A DNA stretch of 64,000 bases from an uncultured Caulobacterales bacterium (GTDB taxonomy: Bacteria; Pseudomonadota; Alphaproteobacteria; Caulobacterales; Maricaulaceae). Location: NCBI GenBank assembly GCA_947503715.1, contig CANNER010000001.1, forward strand, positions 496,001 to 560,000. The letters are read 5' to 3'. The position numbers were made by a program, and so were the translations under genes. Positions 1-10,300 of this stretch are shown in pieces; within the stretch, counting starts at the first letter, position 1; the number at the start of each line of letters is the position of its first letter. The notes under the pieces were generated by a model. The model worked only from the letters and a program-made list of their open reading frames with translations, was not told where the DNA came from and ran no database searches.

Positions 1-565
1 CCGCGCGGTCCGTTGTGTTGACGAGATTAATTGACGTTTCGGGGAGCCTGGCTTGTGTTAATCCAGCTTGCAGGGCCGCGTGAATGGCGGCGTTGGACCT
101 TGCGCTTTCCGACCCACCGCGCAGAACACAGGCATTGCCGGATTTCACGCAGAGCCCGCCCGCATCCGCCGTCACATTTGGACGCGACTCATAGATCATG
201 CCGATCACACCGATGGGGACGCGGACCTTGTGAAAAATGAGGCCATTGGGCTGTGTCCAGCTTTTTTCGACTGCGCCAACGGGGTCCGATAGGGCGGCAA
301 TGTCGTCGAGCCCTTTGGCAATACCGGCAACTCTATCCGCGTCGAGTTTAAGGCGGTCAAGCATGGCCGCCGAGAGACCTTTGCTTTCCGCAGCGCTCAT
401 ATCTGCCGTATTGGCCGAGAGAATATCCGCCTCATAAGCGCGAATTTCTTCTGCCATTGCGTTTAGGGCCATATTACGTTGGGCTTCACTCGCGAGTCGT
501 AACGTAGCCGACGCGGCTTTCGCCTGCGTGCCGAGCTCACCCATATATTTTTGAAGATCAGTCAT
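1..565 (-). CDS. proA: Glutamate-5-semialdehyde dehydrogenase, N-terminal part (runs off window)
   Basis: Gamma-glutamyl phosphate reductase makes the second step of proline synthesis, reducing the product of ProB with NADPH in the cytosol. About 188 N-terminal residues are visible, starting MTDLQKYMGELGTQAK and including VPIGVIGMIYESRPNVT and KSGNACVLRGGSES, which are typical of the ProA aldehyde-dehydrogenase fold. The catalytic Cys lies beyond the window edge. The ATG overlaps the TGA of proB by one base (TGATGA), which fits translational coupling. Partial only because of the window boundary; no damage is seen in the visible part. Confidence 0.93.
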   Translation of the reverse strand, partial: MTDLQKYMGELGTQAKAASATLRLASEAQRNMALNAMAEEIRAYEADILSANTADMSAAESKGLSAAMLDRLKLDADRVAGIAKGLDDIAALSDPVGAVEKSWTQPNGLIFHKVRVPIGVIGMIYESRPNVTADAGGLCVKSGNACVLRGGSESARSNAAIHAALQAGLTQARLPETSINLVNTTDRA

Positions 566-1668
566 CAGAGCATTACCAAATTATCGCGGTGGATGAGCGC
601 CGCTCCATTTTCATATCCAAGAACGGCGGAGATTTCACCCGATTTCAGCCCTTTAATCCGGTCGGCTTGCGGATGATCATAGGCGATGAGCCCGCGTGCG
701 ATTTCCTGTCCATCGGATAGAATAGAGACGGCGTCACCTTTTTCAAACGTGCCTGAGACCGAGGTCACACCGGCGGGCAGAAGACTGCTTCCGTCGCGCA
801 AGGCTTTCAGCGCACCTTTATCAATCGTGACGCAACCACAGGGCTTCAACGTCCCGCCAATCCATTGTGCGCGGGCTTTCCTTGGGTTGTCTTTGGCTTT
901 GAACAGTGAATGGCGCCCACCAGACCAAAGCTTTGCCAGCGCACCGGGCTCTCGCCCGTCACAAATCACCATGTCAGATCCGGCGGAGGTTGCGATGTCA
1001 GCCGCCGCGAGTTTTGTGGCCATGCCGCCCGTGCCCATGCCTGTTGCGGCATTGGGTTCGCCGCCCATGGCTTTGATCTCATCCGTGAGAGACGTGATGA
1101 CCGGGAGATGTTTTGCCCCCGCATCCTTGCGCGGGTCCGCCGTGTAGAGGCCGTCAATATCGGAGAGCAAAATCAGCATGTCCGCGCCAATCATCTGCGC
1201 CGTCCGCGCGGCGAGGCGATCATTATCGCCATACCTAATCTCATCCGTCGCAACGGTATCGTTTTCATTGATGATCGGGATGGCTTTCAAGTCCAGCAAT
1301 GTTTCCAAGGTGGACCGCGCGTTCAGCCAGCGGCGGCGATGTTCCGTATCATTCAGCGTCAGCAGGGCTTGCGCCGTGACAATCCCACGCGCGCCTAACG
1401 CATCCTCATAGGCGCGTGTGAGCCGAGATTGCCCCGCTGCCGCGCAAGCTTGTTTTTGTGCCAGTGTGAGAGATTTTCCAAATAGTCCGAGCCTCTGCCG
1501 TCCTAAGGCAATGGCACCTGAAGACACGAGGATGATGCGCTTATCCTGTAAAGCGGAGAGGTCAAGCGCGAGGGCCTCCAGCCAGTCTTCTCGCAAACGG
1601 CTTGTCTCCGCGTCCACAAGGATGGCAGAGCCAATTTTGATGACGAGTGTCTCGACATCCGTCAGCAT
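565..1668 (-). CDS. proB: Glutamate 5-kinase
   Basis: ATP-dependent glutamate 5-kinase, the first and usually feedback-inhibited step of proline synthesis. The 367 residues match the usual length of the two-domain form. An amino-acid-kinase domain covers about residues 5-260, with KIGSAIL at 11-17, VSSGAIALG at 48-56, INENDTVA at 133-140, YGDND at 146-150 and a later GTGGMATK. A PUA domain follows from about 275 to the end. It directly abuts obgE (no gap) and overlaps proA, so obgE-proB-proA reads as one minus-strand operon, an order common in alphaproteobacteria. Start ATG at 1668. Confidence 0.97.
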   Translation of the reverse strand: MLTDVETLVIKIGSAILVDAETSRLREDWLEALALDLSALQDKRIILVSSGAIALGRQRLGLFGKSLTLAQKQACAAAGQSRLTRAYEDALGARGIVTAQALLTLNDTEHRRRWLNARSTLETLLDLKAIPIINENDTVATDEIRYGDNDRLAARTAQMIGADMLILLSDIDGLYTADPRKDAGAKHLPVITSLTDEIKAMGGEPNAATGMGTGGMATKLAAADIATSAGSDMVICDGREPGALAKLWSGGRHSLFKAKDNPRKARAQWIGGTLKPCGCVTIDKGALKALRDGSSLLPAGVTSVSGTFEKGDAVSILSDGQEIARGLIAYDHPQADRIKGLKSGEISAVLGYENGAALIHRDNLVML

Positions 1669-2751
1669 TTATGGCGTCCAGCCTTTGACATCTTCGATTT
1701 CACCACTCGCGACGGCTTGAAGGCGGCGTTTTTCCGCGCGTTCATCTTCTTCGTCCGCTCGCCGAATTTCGACATGCTGATAGAGGGCCGCGAGGACAGG
1801 GGTGAGCCCTTGTTGCGCAACGGAGGACATCGGGAGAGGGCGTTGGCCACATTTGGCCTCCATCTCGTCCTGTAATTCCGCAATCCTGTCCGCGCTTAAC
1901 GCGTCGCATTTGGACAGGGCGATGACTTCGGGTTTGTCCTCGAAGCTCTCATCATACTCTTCCAACTCTTTACGGATCGCCAGGTAATCGCCAACCGGGT
2001 CTTCCGAGGTGCCCGCGACCAAGTGCAGGATCGCCGCGCACCGTTCCGCATGGCCGAGGAAACGATGTCCAAGACCTGCGCCTTCTGCCGCGCCTTCGAT
2101 TAATCCGGGCAGGTCGGCTATGACAAACCGTTCCGCCGCGCCCATACTGACGACACCCAAATGCGGATGAAGCGTGGTGAACGGATAATCCGCGGTCTTT
2201 GGTTTGGCCGCGGTCACAGTGGAGAGGAATGTTGATTTTCCCGCATTGGGAAGGCCGATGAGGCCTGCATCCGCGATGAGTTTCAGGCGAAGCCAAATCC
2301 ATTTTTCTTCGCCTTCTTCGCCCGGGTTGGCCTTGCGCGGTGCTTGGTTGGTGGAGCTTTTGAAGCGGGCATTGCCCCAGCCACCATTCCCGCCCTTGGC
2401 GAGGAGCACGCGTTCGCCGTCTTCCGTCAGATCGACGAGGACTTCATCCGTTTCGGCCTCAATGACCTGCGTGCCGACGGGAACTTTCAGGACGATATCG
2501 TCTGCGGCCGCACCGTGACGATCCCGACCCATCCCATGCATCCCAGTCTTGGCCTTGAAATGCTGTTTGAAACGATAATCAATGAGCGTGTTCAGGCTGC
2601 GGGTCGCTTCCAGCCAAACGTGACCGCCGCGTCCGCCATCCCCGCCATTGGGGCCACCAAAGGCGACGAACTTCTCCCGGTGAAAGGAGACAGATCCGCC
2701 GCCCCCATTACCGGACTTCACGAATATCTTGGCTTGATCGAGGAATTTCAT
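1669..2751 (-). CDS. obgE: Obg family GTPase
   Basis: Essential ribosome-associated GTPase acting in late 50S assembly and growth control. The N-terminal glycine-rich Obg fold is plain ([15 protein letters not shown] near residue 15, [15 protein letters not shown] near 32). The G domain carries the P-loop GLPNAGKST (166-174), [18 protein letters not shown] (213-221) and an SKCD version of the NKxD motif. The 360-residue length is normal for alphaproteobacterial forms, which have a charged C-terminal tail as seen here ([14 protein letters not shown]). It lies nine bases downstream of the acetyltransferase stop and is contiguous with proB. Placement near rpmA/rplU is also a classic neighbourhood. 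Confidence 0.96.
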   Translation of the reverse strand: MKFLDQAKIFVKSGNGGGGSVSFHREKFVAFGGPNGGDGGRGGHVWLEATRSLNTLIDYRFKQHFKAKTGMHGMGRDRHGAAADDIVLKVPVGTQVIEAETDEVLVDLTEDGERVLLAKGGNGGWGNARFKSSTNQAPRKANPGEEGEEKWIWLRLKLIADAGLIGLPNAGKSTFLSTVTAAKPKTADYPFTTLHPHLGVVSMGAAERFVIADLPGLIEGAAEGAGLGHRFLGHAERCAAILHLVAGTSEDPVGDYLAIRKELEEYDESFEDKPEVIALSKCDALSADRIAELQDEMEAKCGQRPLPMSSVAQQGLTPVLAALYQHVEIRRADEEDERAEKRRLQAVASGEIEDVKGWTP

Positions 2752-2760
2752 GAGAGGTCC

Positions 2761-3324
2761 TTACGCGTCCATGTCCGACTTGGCTAGAACAGAGGTCTTT
2801 GCAGACCTGATGTAATTGTGTGATGGTGCCTTCTTCAGTCTCGCCATGGAGAAGAACATGTCCGTCGCCCCGTCTTTCTGAAAGCCCAGCTTTTCCAGCA
2901 CGCGTTGGCTTCCCGGATTGTCCGTGAAAACACCTGCTGCGACCCTCTGCGGACCGTGTTGTGTTTCGAGTTCCGCTAGTAAAACCGCACAGGCCTCTGT
3001 GATATAGCCTTTGCCCCAATAGGGACGTCCGATCCAATAGCCGAGTTCCCAAGGCTGAGCCGTATCTGCGCGGAAGAGGTCCGCAACGCCGATTAATTTA
3101 TCCTGTCCGATTTCTGTCACGGCATAGGCATTGCCAATGCCGCGGCGTTTCTGTGCGCGCAGATACATGACTTTGAATTCGACGGAAAGGCGCGGGAAAG
3201 GGTAGGGGAAGCTGCCCGTCATGCGCGCGATATCGCGATCATTCGCGAGTTCGGCAAAACTCTCGGCATCGCTATTTTCGATCTGGCGTAAAACCAGTCT
3301 TTCGGTTTTCAAAACATCACGCAT
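2761..3324 (-). CDS. GNAT N-acetyltransferase, RimJ/RimL type
   Basis: Predicted acetyl-CoA-dependent N-acetyltransferase of the GNAT fold (Acetyltransf_3 class). The opening TERLVLRQIENSDAESF is the characteristic first strand and helix. WIGRPYWGKGYITEA is the acetyl-CoA pyrophosphate-binding loop, and TDNPGSQRVLEKLGF is the usual C-terminal strand-helix motif. Members acetylate ribosomal proteins, antibiotics or metabolites; the substrate cannot be read here. It is preceded by the rpmA terminator, so it probably has its own promoter, and it sits nine bases upstream of obgE, so it may lead that operon. Confidence 0.88.
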   Translation of the reverse strand: MRDVLKTERLVLRQIENSDAESFAELANDRDIARMTGSFPYPFPRLSVEFKVMYLRAQKRRGIGNAYAVTEIGQDKLIGVADLFRADTAQPWELGYWIGRPYWGKGYITEACAVLLAELETQHGPQRVAAGVFTDNPGSQRVLEKLGFQKDGATDMFFSMARLKKAPSHNYIRSAKTSVLAKSDMDA

Positions 3325-3377
3325 GACAATCCTCCCGGAATTGTCAGCAGGGGACCGCTTGTCTTTATTTGCGGCAT

Positions 3378-3408
3378 AAAAAAAGGAAATCGAGCGAGCC
3401 CGATTTCC
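3378..3408 (-). terminator. Rho-independent terminator of rplU-rpmA
   Basis: On the minus strand an 8-bp stem (GGAAATCG / CGATTTCC, + coordinates 3385-3392 and 3401-3408) with an 8-base loop is followed by seven T residues (3378-3384). It stands about 57 bases past the rpmA stop and separates that operon from the acetyltransferase gene. Confidence 0.85.
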
Positions 3409-3464
3409 CTGCTGTTCTTTAATCGGGTCGCCTGTTTAGCGGTGACCCGAAAATATTCAGGTCT

Positions 3465-3731
3465 TTATTCTGCGGCTGCCGGGAGGTCGACGGACACATA
3501 TGTGCGCGCATTGCGTTTCGTTGTGAACGAGACGCGACCTTCGGTCAGGGCGAAAAGTGTATGATCTTTACCCATGCCAACATTTGCGCCCGGATAATAT
3601 TTAGTGCCGCGCTGACGAATGATGATGTTACCTGGAATGACGGCCTGGCCGCCGGATTTTTTGACGCCAAGGCGACGGCCTGCACTGTCGCGACCGTTAT
3701 TGGATGAACCACCAGCTTTTTTATGTGCCAT
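3465..3731 (-). CDS. rpmA: 50S ribosomal protein L27
   Basis: Large-subunit protein bL27, whose N-terminus reaches the peptidyl transferase centre. The start [16 protein letters not shown] is the diagnostic L27 N-terminus, followed by [14 protein letters not shown] and [16 protein letters not shown]. The 88 residues are normal length. No Firmicutes-type cleaved N-terminal extension is present. It lies 32 bases downstream of rplU on the same strand, the near-universal pair, and ends before a strong terminator. Confidence 0.98.
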   Translation of the reverse strand: MAHKKAGGSSNNGRDSAGRRLGVKKSGGQAVIPGNIIIRQRGTKYYPGANVGMGKDHTLFALTEGRVSFTTKRNARTYVSVDLPAAAE

Positions 3732-3763
3732 GTCTAACTCCTGCGAATTGTTGTGAGGGGGCC

Positions 3764-4075
3764 TTAGCCCTTAATGCCTGTGATGCGGACGACTGTCTCG
3801 AGCTGACGGTGTCCTTTCTTGCGGCGATAGTTCTGACGACGCTTTTTCTTGAACACGATGACTTTGTCACCTTTGCGTTGCTCAAGAACTTCGCCAGTGA
3901 CGGAAGCGCCTTTGACGAGAGGCTCGCCAACTTTAACGTCGCCGCCCGCGCCGTGCATCAGCACGTCATCGAAAGAGACTTTCTTTCCGGTTTCGGCGTC
4001 GAGCTTTTCGACGATGATGATGTCGTCTTTGGCGACCTTATATTGCTTACCGCCGGTCTGTATGACTGCGAACAT
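3764..4075 (-). CDS. rplU: 50S ribosomal protein L21
   Basis: Large-subunit protein bL21, which binds 23S rRNA near L20. It begins [18 protein letters not shown] and ends with the basic tract [16 protein letters not shown], then RITGI, all characteristic. The 103 residues match the bacterial standard. It is the first gene of the rplU-rpmA operon; 233 bases separate it from the giant repeat gene's terminator, giving room for a leader and promoter that I could not resolve. Confidence 0.98.
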   Translation of the reverse strand: MFAVIQTGGKQYKVAKDDIIIVEKLDAETGKKVSFDDVLMHGAGGDVKVGEPLVKGASVTGEVLEQRKGDKVIVFKKKRRQNYRRKKGHRQLETVVRITGIKG

Positions 4076-4252
4076 GGCATTTTCCTGTTCTTCTAAGTGA
4101 TCCTCCTACGAGGGTACACGGTCCTAAATACATAAAAGCCGCGCTGGGCGAATCCCGCGGCGGCCAATTCGTCGCCCTTATAAAGACCGGAGCCCCTCTG
4201 TCAATCATAGGATGACTTTGGCCTCAGCTTTGAAAAGCGATGTTTTGACAGC

Positions 4253-4284
4253 AAAAAGCCCCGCCGACTGAAAGCCGACGGGGC
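4253..4284 (-). terminator. Rho-independent terminator of the giant repeat gene
   Basis: Minus-strand hairpin of about 11 bp (outer GCCCCG/CGGGGC, inner pairs including two G-T wobbles, loop TTTCA) spanning 4258-4284, followed by five T (4253-4257). It begins 25 bases after the stop of the 3035-residue protein. AT-rich sequence on the other side could also let it work weakly in reverse. Confidence 0.8.
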
Positions 4285-4308
4285 AAATTTTGTTATAAGC
4301 GCGAGGGC

Positions 4309-7300
4309 TTAGTTACGCGGGCGAACCCGACCAATGACTTGGCCATTGGCGATGATTTCGCCATTCGCATTGACCTGACCGATGACATTTCCGGAAGTGT
4401 CAACGACCGTACCGTCAGCGCGGACCGTGTAATCGCCGGACGTGACGCTGGTCACTGCTGATCCAACAGTACCGCCATTCAGAAGGTTACTTCCGGATGT
4501 TGCAGCTGTTGTGGACAGACCGCTGATGACGACTTGTCCGGAAGAGTTCACAACATCTCCATTTGTACGGAGCGTTCCGATAAGATTACCGCTCGCATCG
4601 CGGACGGAGTTATCAGAACCGATTGTGTAACCGGTTGTCGATCCGCCACCTGCGGAGAAGCCGCGAAGGACGACTTGTCCGGCAGAGTTCACAACGTCGC
4701 CGTTGGCGCGAAGCGTTCCAAGAACTTGGCCGGCGCCGGTGCGGACAACATTGTCAGAGCCGACTGTATAGCCGGATGTTGTTGTCGTGACCGTGGTCCC
4801 GGTGGTGAAGCCACCTGTCGTACCGGTCGTCGTTCCGCCTGTTGTGAAGCCGCCATTGATACCGACATTTGTGCCGGAGACCATGGAGCGCCAATCAACA
4901 CCCAGAGCATCAACAGTACGGAGTGTCAGACCACCTGTGGACAAGCCACGAGCTGTCTGGAACGCCTCAACCGCCGCATAAGTCTGGCGACCCAGCTGTC
5001 CGTCAAGTGCACCATTATAGTAACCTTGCGTTTGCAGGGCACGTTGGATGGCGCGGATGACTGTCACATTGGCATTCGCTTCACAGAGGACCTGACGCCA
5101 TTCGGCTTTCTCAGGGGATGTCTGTGTCCGACGTTCAATCGTGCCGAACTGAGCCGGTATGGCAATCGTTTCCGTGCGGGCCGGTGTGGCAACGCGCTGA
5201 ACCTGGATTGTCTCATAGCGGGCCGGGATGACACGACGCTCAATCCGCGGTGCACCATCAACGACGCGACGTGTTACCGTCTTCGTGACCGCCGGAATAC
5301 GACGCTCAGTCGTTGTCGCCGGTGTCTTGACGACGCGGCGCGTGACTTCACGTGTAACCGCCGGGATACGACGCTCTTGCGTTGTAGCCGGTGTTTTGAC
5401 GCGGCGACGTGTTTCCGTTTTCGTGACGGCCGGGATACGACGTTCCGTTGTGGACGCTGGCGTCTTCATCACGCGACGTGTGACAGTATCTGTCACGGCC
5501 GGGATTGTCCGCTCAGTCGTCGCAGCCGGTGTCTTGACGACGCGACGCGTGACCTGCTTCGTGACGGCTGGCGTTGCACGCTCAACTGTCCGGGCCGGTG
5601 TCTTCACAACACGACGCTCAACAGTCTGTGTCCGAGCCGGGATAGCCCGTTCCGTTGTCCGTGCAGGTGTTTTCACGACCTGACGGGTCACTTGCTTGGT
5701 CACAGCCGGGATACGACGCTCTGTTGTCGACGCCGGTGTCTTCACAACACGACGCTGCTGTTGCTTGGTCACAGCCGGGATACGACGCTCTGTCGTAGAG
5801 GCTGGTGTCTTCACAACACGACGGGACACTTGCTTCGTGACCGCTGGAACTGTGCGTTCCACCGTACGGGCCGGTGTCTTCACGACGCGGCGTGTTTCCT
5901 GCTTGGTCACGGCCGGGATACGACGCTCTGTTGTAGACGCAGGCGTCTTCACAACACGACGTGTTTCCTGCTTCGTAACCGCCGGGATACGACGCTCAGT
6001 TGTCACAGCCGGTGTCTTCACGACACGACGTTGAACCTGCTTCGTGATCGCCGGGACACGACGCTCAGTTGTTGCCGCCGGTGTCTTCACGACACGACGT
6101 GTAACAGCTTTCGTGACCGCCGGGATTGTGCGCTCGACTGTACGGGCTGGTGTCTTAATCCGACGACGTGTCTCAGTCTTCGTGATTGCTGGCACGGCAC
6201 GTTGTGTCGTCGCTGCCGGTGTCTTGACGACACGGCGGGAGACAGTCTTCGTGACGGCTGGAACAGTCCGTTCAATCGTTGCCGCCGGCGTTTTCACAAC
6301 ACGACGTGTTTCCTGCTTAGTCACAGCCGGGATACGACGCTCTGTTGTAGAGGCCGGTGTTTTCACGACACGACGCTCAACCTGGCGGGTGACCGCCGGG
6401 ATTGTGCGCTCGACAGTCGACGCCGGTGTTTTGACAACACGACGTGTTTCCATCTTCGTGACTGCTGGAATGCGACGCTCAGTTGTCGCCGCCGGTGTTT
6501 TCACAACACGACGGGAGACAGTCTTCGTCACAGCCGGTGTTGCACGTTCAATTGTGCGAGCCGGTGTTTTGACGCGACGACGGGCTTCCGTTTTCGTGAT
6601 CGCAGGGACGCGACGCTCTGTCGTGGCCGCTGGCGTTTTCACGACACGACGGGACACTTGCTTCGTGACCGCTGGTACGGTCCGCTCAACAGTTGCCGCC
6701 GGTGTCTTGAGGACACGACGTGTTTCCATCTTTGTGACAGCCGGGATGCGACGCTCAGTTGTCGCCGCCGGTGTTTTCACAACACGACGGGAGACCTGTT
6801 TCGTCACGGCTGGAACGGCACGTTCAATGGTTGCCGCTGGCGTTTTCACGACACGACGTGTTTCCTGCTTTGTGACAGCCGGAATACGACGTTCTTGTGT
6901 GGACGCTGGCGTTTTCACGATACGACGGGACACTTGCTTCGTGACGGCAGGAACTGTGCGCTCCACCGTACGGGCAGGGGTCTTGACGACGCGGCGTGTT
7001 TCCATCTTCGTGACAGCCGGGATACGACGCTCAGTTGTCGCAGCCGGTGTCTTGACGACACGACGGGACACTTGCTTCGTGACCGCTGGTACACGACGCT
7101 CAACCGTAGCGGCTGGCGTTGCGATACGACGACGTGTTTCCGTCTTCGTGATCGCCGGAACACGACGCTCAGTTGTCGCCGCCGGTGTTTTCACGACACG
7201 ACGGGACACTTGCTTCGTAATCGCCGGGACGGTCCGTTCGACAGTTGACGCCGGTGTCTTGACGACACGACGTGTTTCCATCTTCGTGACGGCCGGGATA

Positions 7301-10300
7301 CGACGCTCAGTTGTCGCGGCTGGCGTTTTCACGACACGACGCGAAACCTGCTTCGTGACCGCTGGAACGTTACGTTCGATAGTCGACGCCGGTGTTTTGA
7401 CGACGCGGCGTGTTTCCATCTTCGTGACGGCCGGGATACGACGCTCAGTTGTCGCAGCCGGTGTTTTTACAACACGACGTGTGACCTGTTTCGTGACCGC
7501 CGGCGTTGCACGTTCAATCGTGCGGGCCGGTGTTTTGATGACGCGACGGGTCTGTGGCTTGCTGATCGCAGGCACAGCACGCTGTGTTGTGGCCGCTGGC
7601 GTCTTGACGACGCGACGTGACACTTGCTTCGTGACAGCCGGGATTGTGCGCTCAATTGTGCGGGCCGGTGTCTTCACAACACGACGCGCCTCAGTTTTTG
7701 TCACAGCCGGGATACGACGCTCGGACGTAGAGGCCGGTGTCTTCACAACACGACGGGACACTTGCTTCGTGACGGCAGGAACTGTGCGCTCAACCGTACG
7801 GGCAGGGGTCTTGACGACGCGACGGGCTTCCGTCTTCGTGACAGCCGGGATGGTACGCTCTTGCGTAGACGCCGGACGATCGACGACCTTGCGTGTCACA
7901 GTCTGTGTCACAGCTGGGATACGACGCTCTGTCGTGGCCGCTGGCGTTTTCACAACACGGCGTGTGCGTGTTTTCGTGACCGCTGGAACGTTACGCTCAA
8001 TTGTCGAAGCCGGTGTCTTCACAACACGGCGGGAGACAGTCTTCGTAACAGCTGGGATGCGACGTTCTGCTGTTGAGGCAGGTGTCTTAATCCGACGACG
8101 TGTTTCCACCTTCGTAACCGCTGGCACAGCACGCTGTGTCGTGGACGCTGGCGTTTTGACGACGCGACGTGTGACTTGTTGCGTAACCGCTGGCACCTGA
8201 CGCTCGATTGTTGAGGCCGGTGTCTTCACGACGCGGCGTGTCTCAACTTTCGTGACCGCCGGGATACGACGCTCTGTTGTGGACGCTGGGCGATCCACAA
8301 CACGACGTGTGACCTGCTTCGTGACCGCCGGGATACGACGCTCAGATGTACGGGCCGGTGTTTTCACACGACGGCGTGTTTCCGTCTTCGTGACCGCAGG
8401 AATACGACGCTCTTGTGTCGAAGCAGGTGTTGCAACGACACGACGTGTAACCGTGTCAGTAACAGCCGGGATTTGACGCTGAGTTGTTGACGCTGGTGTC
8501 TTCACAACACGACGGGTCAGAGTCTTCGTGACCGCCGGGATACGACGCTCAACAACTTTAGCCTCTTCAGCAACAACACGTGTCTCGACCGAACCAACGC
8601 GCTGGCCGAACTGACCGCCATTGATGTTAGCCGAACCATTGCCACCGACGAGGCGTGATCCGCCTGCCGCACGGTCTGCACTGGAAGCATCGCCGGCGTT
8701 CAAGCCATCACGGTCATCACGACCATCGCGGTTGGCATCAACAAAACCGCTGATCCGTGTTCCGCCTGCGAAGGTTGAACCACCTGCATCAACGACGCGG
8801 GCCGGTGTCTTCACAACACGACGTGTGAGTGTTTCCGTGACTGCTGGAACCGGAATTTCACGAGTTGTGGCTTCCTGGTCAACGACACGACGTGTGATCT
8901 GACGGGTCACGGCAGGAATTGTGCGCTCAACGGCACGGGCCGGAGAGACGATAACCTGTTTCGTGATCGTCTTGTACTTGGCCGGGATCAGAACACGACA
9001 GAGGATTTCACCCGTCTGGTTCACGATCGTTTCAGTTGATTCAACAACCTGCTCGGAGACGCCGTTAAAGACAGTGAACTGTCCGCGTGTCGCCGTATTA
9101 ACCCGTCCGCCGGTAAAGGCACCGGAGTTGATCGCTTGGCTACCAGGCTTCCACTCTTCACGTGCCGGCTCGATGAGAACGCGCTCAGAACGTGTTTCAT
9201 ATTTGGCCGGGATGACGTCGATTTCAGTCCGTGCTTCGGTCACAACAACTGTCTCAGTGACAGTACGGTACGTGGCCGGAACGACTTCAACGCGTGTTGA
9301 CGCTTCCTGAACAACGATAGTCTCTGTGACGGTTTCATATGTCGCAGGGATGATTGTCAGCTGGTTGGCAGCTTCCTGTTGGATATATGTCTGGCTTTCC
9401 GTGCGGAATTTCGCAGGGACAGCGACATATTCAACGGTTTCAGGCTGAACAACGACAGTCTCAGTGACGGTCTCGTAAGTCGCCGGAATGGAGACAAGCT
9501 CCGTGCTGGCTTCCTGAACGACGACAGTTTCAGTGACGTTGCGGAAAGTCGCTGGAACAGAGACGAGCTCTGTGGAGGCTTCCTGAACAACGATGGTCTC
9601 GTTGTAAGTCTCATATTCCGCAGGAATAGTGACATATTCAACCGTTTCAGGCTGAACAACGACAGTCTCTGTAACGTTTTTGAATGTCGCCGGAACGGAG
9701 ACAAGCTCTGTTGTGGCTTCTTTCACAACGACAGTCTCGGAGACAGTTTCAAACGTGGCCGGAACCGCGACGAGCTCTGTTGTTGCAGGCTGAACGACGA
9801 CTGTTTCCGTCACGTTTTCGAACGTAGCCGGGATAGAGACAAGCTCACTGGAGGCTTCCTGAACAACGATGGTTTCGTTGTAAGTCTCATAGACGGCAGG
9901 AACGGAAACATATTCAACGGTTTCAGGCTGAACGACGACTGTCTCTGTGACAGTCTCATAAGTGGCCGGAACGGAGACGAGCTCTGTAGTGGCTTCCTGA
10001 ACGACGTAAGTCTCAGTCACGTTCTCGAAAGTTGCCGGGATAGAGACGAGCTCTGTGGACGCTTCCTGAACGACGACTGTTTCTGTCACATCACGGAATG
10101 TCGCTGGAATAGTGACAAGCTCTGTGGACGCTTCCTGAACGACGATAGTTTCCTGAACAGTCTCGAAGACAGCTGGGATTGTCTCGTAAGTCACGGAGGC
10201 AGGCTGAACGACGACTGTTTCAGACACAGTCTCGAATGTTGCCGGGATAGTCACCAACTCTGTGCTGGCTTCCTGAACAACGATGGTCTCGTTCACTGTT

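Noticed and set aside
4534-8200. Very long plus-strand open frames (904 and 718 residues) opposite the basic repeat tract
   Set aside because: They show the same 23-residue period and odd composition (Cys/Arg/His-rich or ITRRSVVAAGVFTTRR-like). They are stop-free shadows of the 69-bp repeat; no ribosome site or signal peptide supports them.
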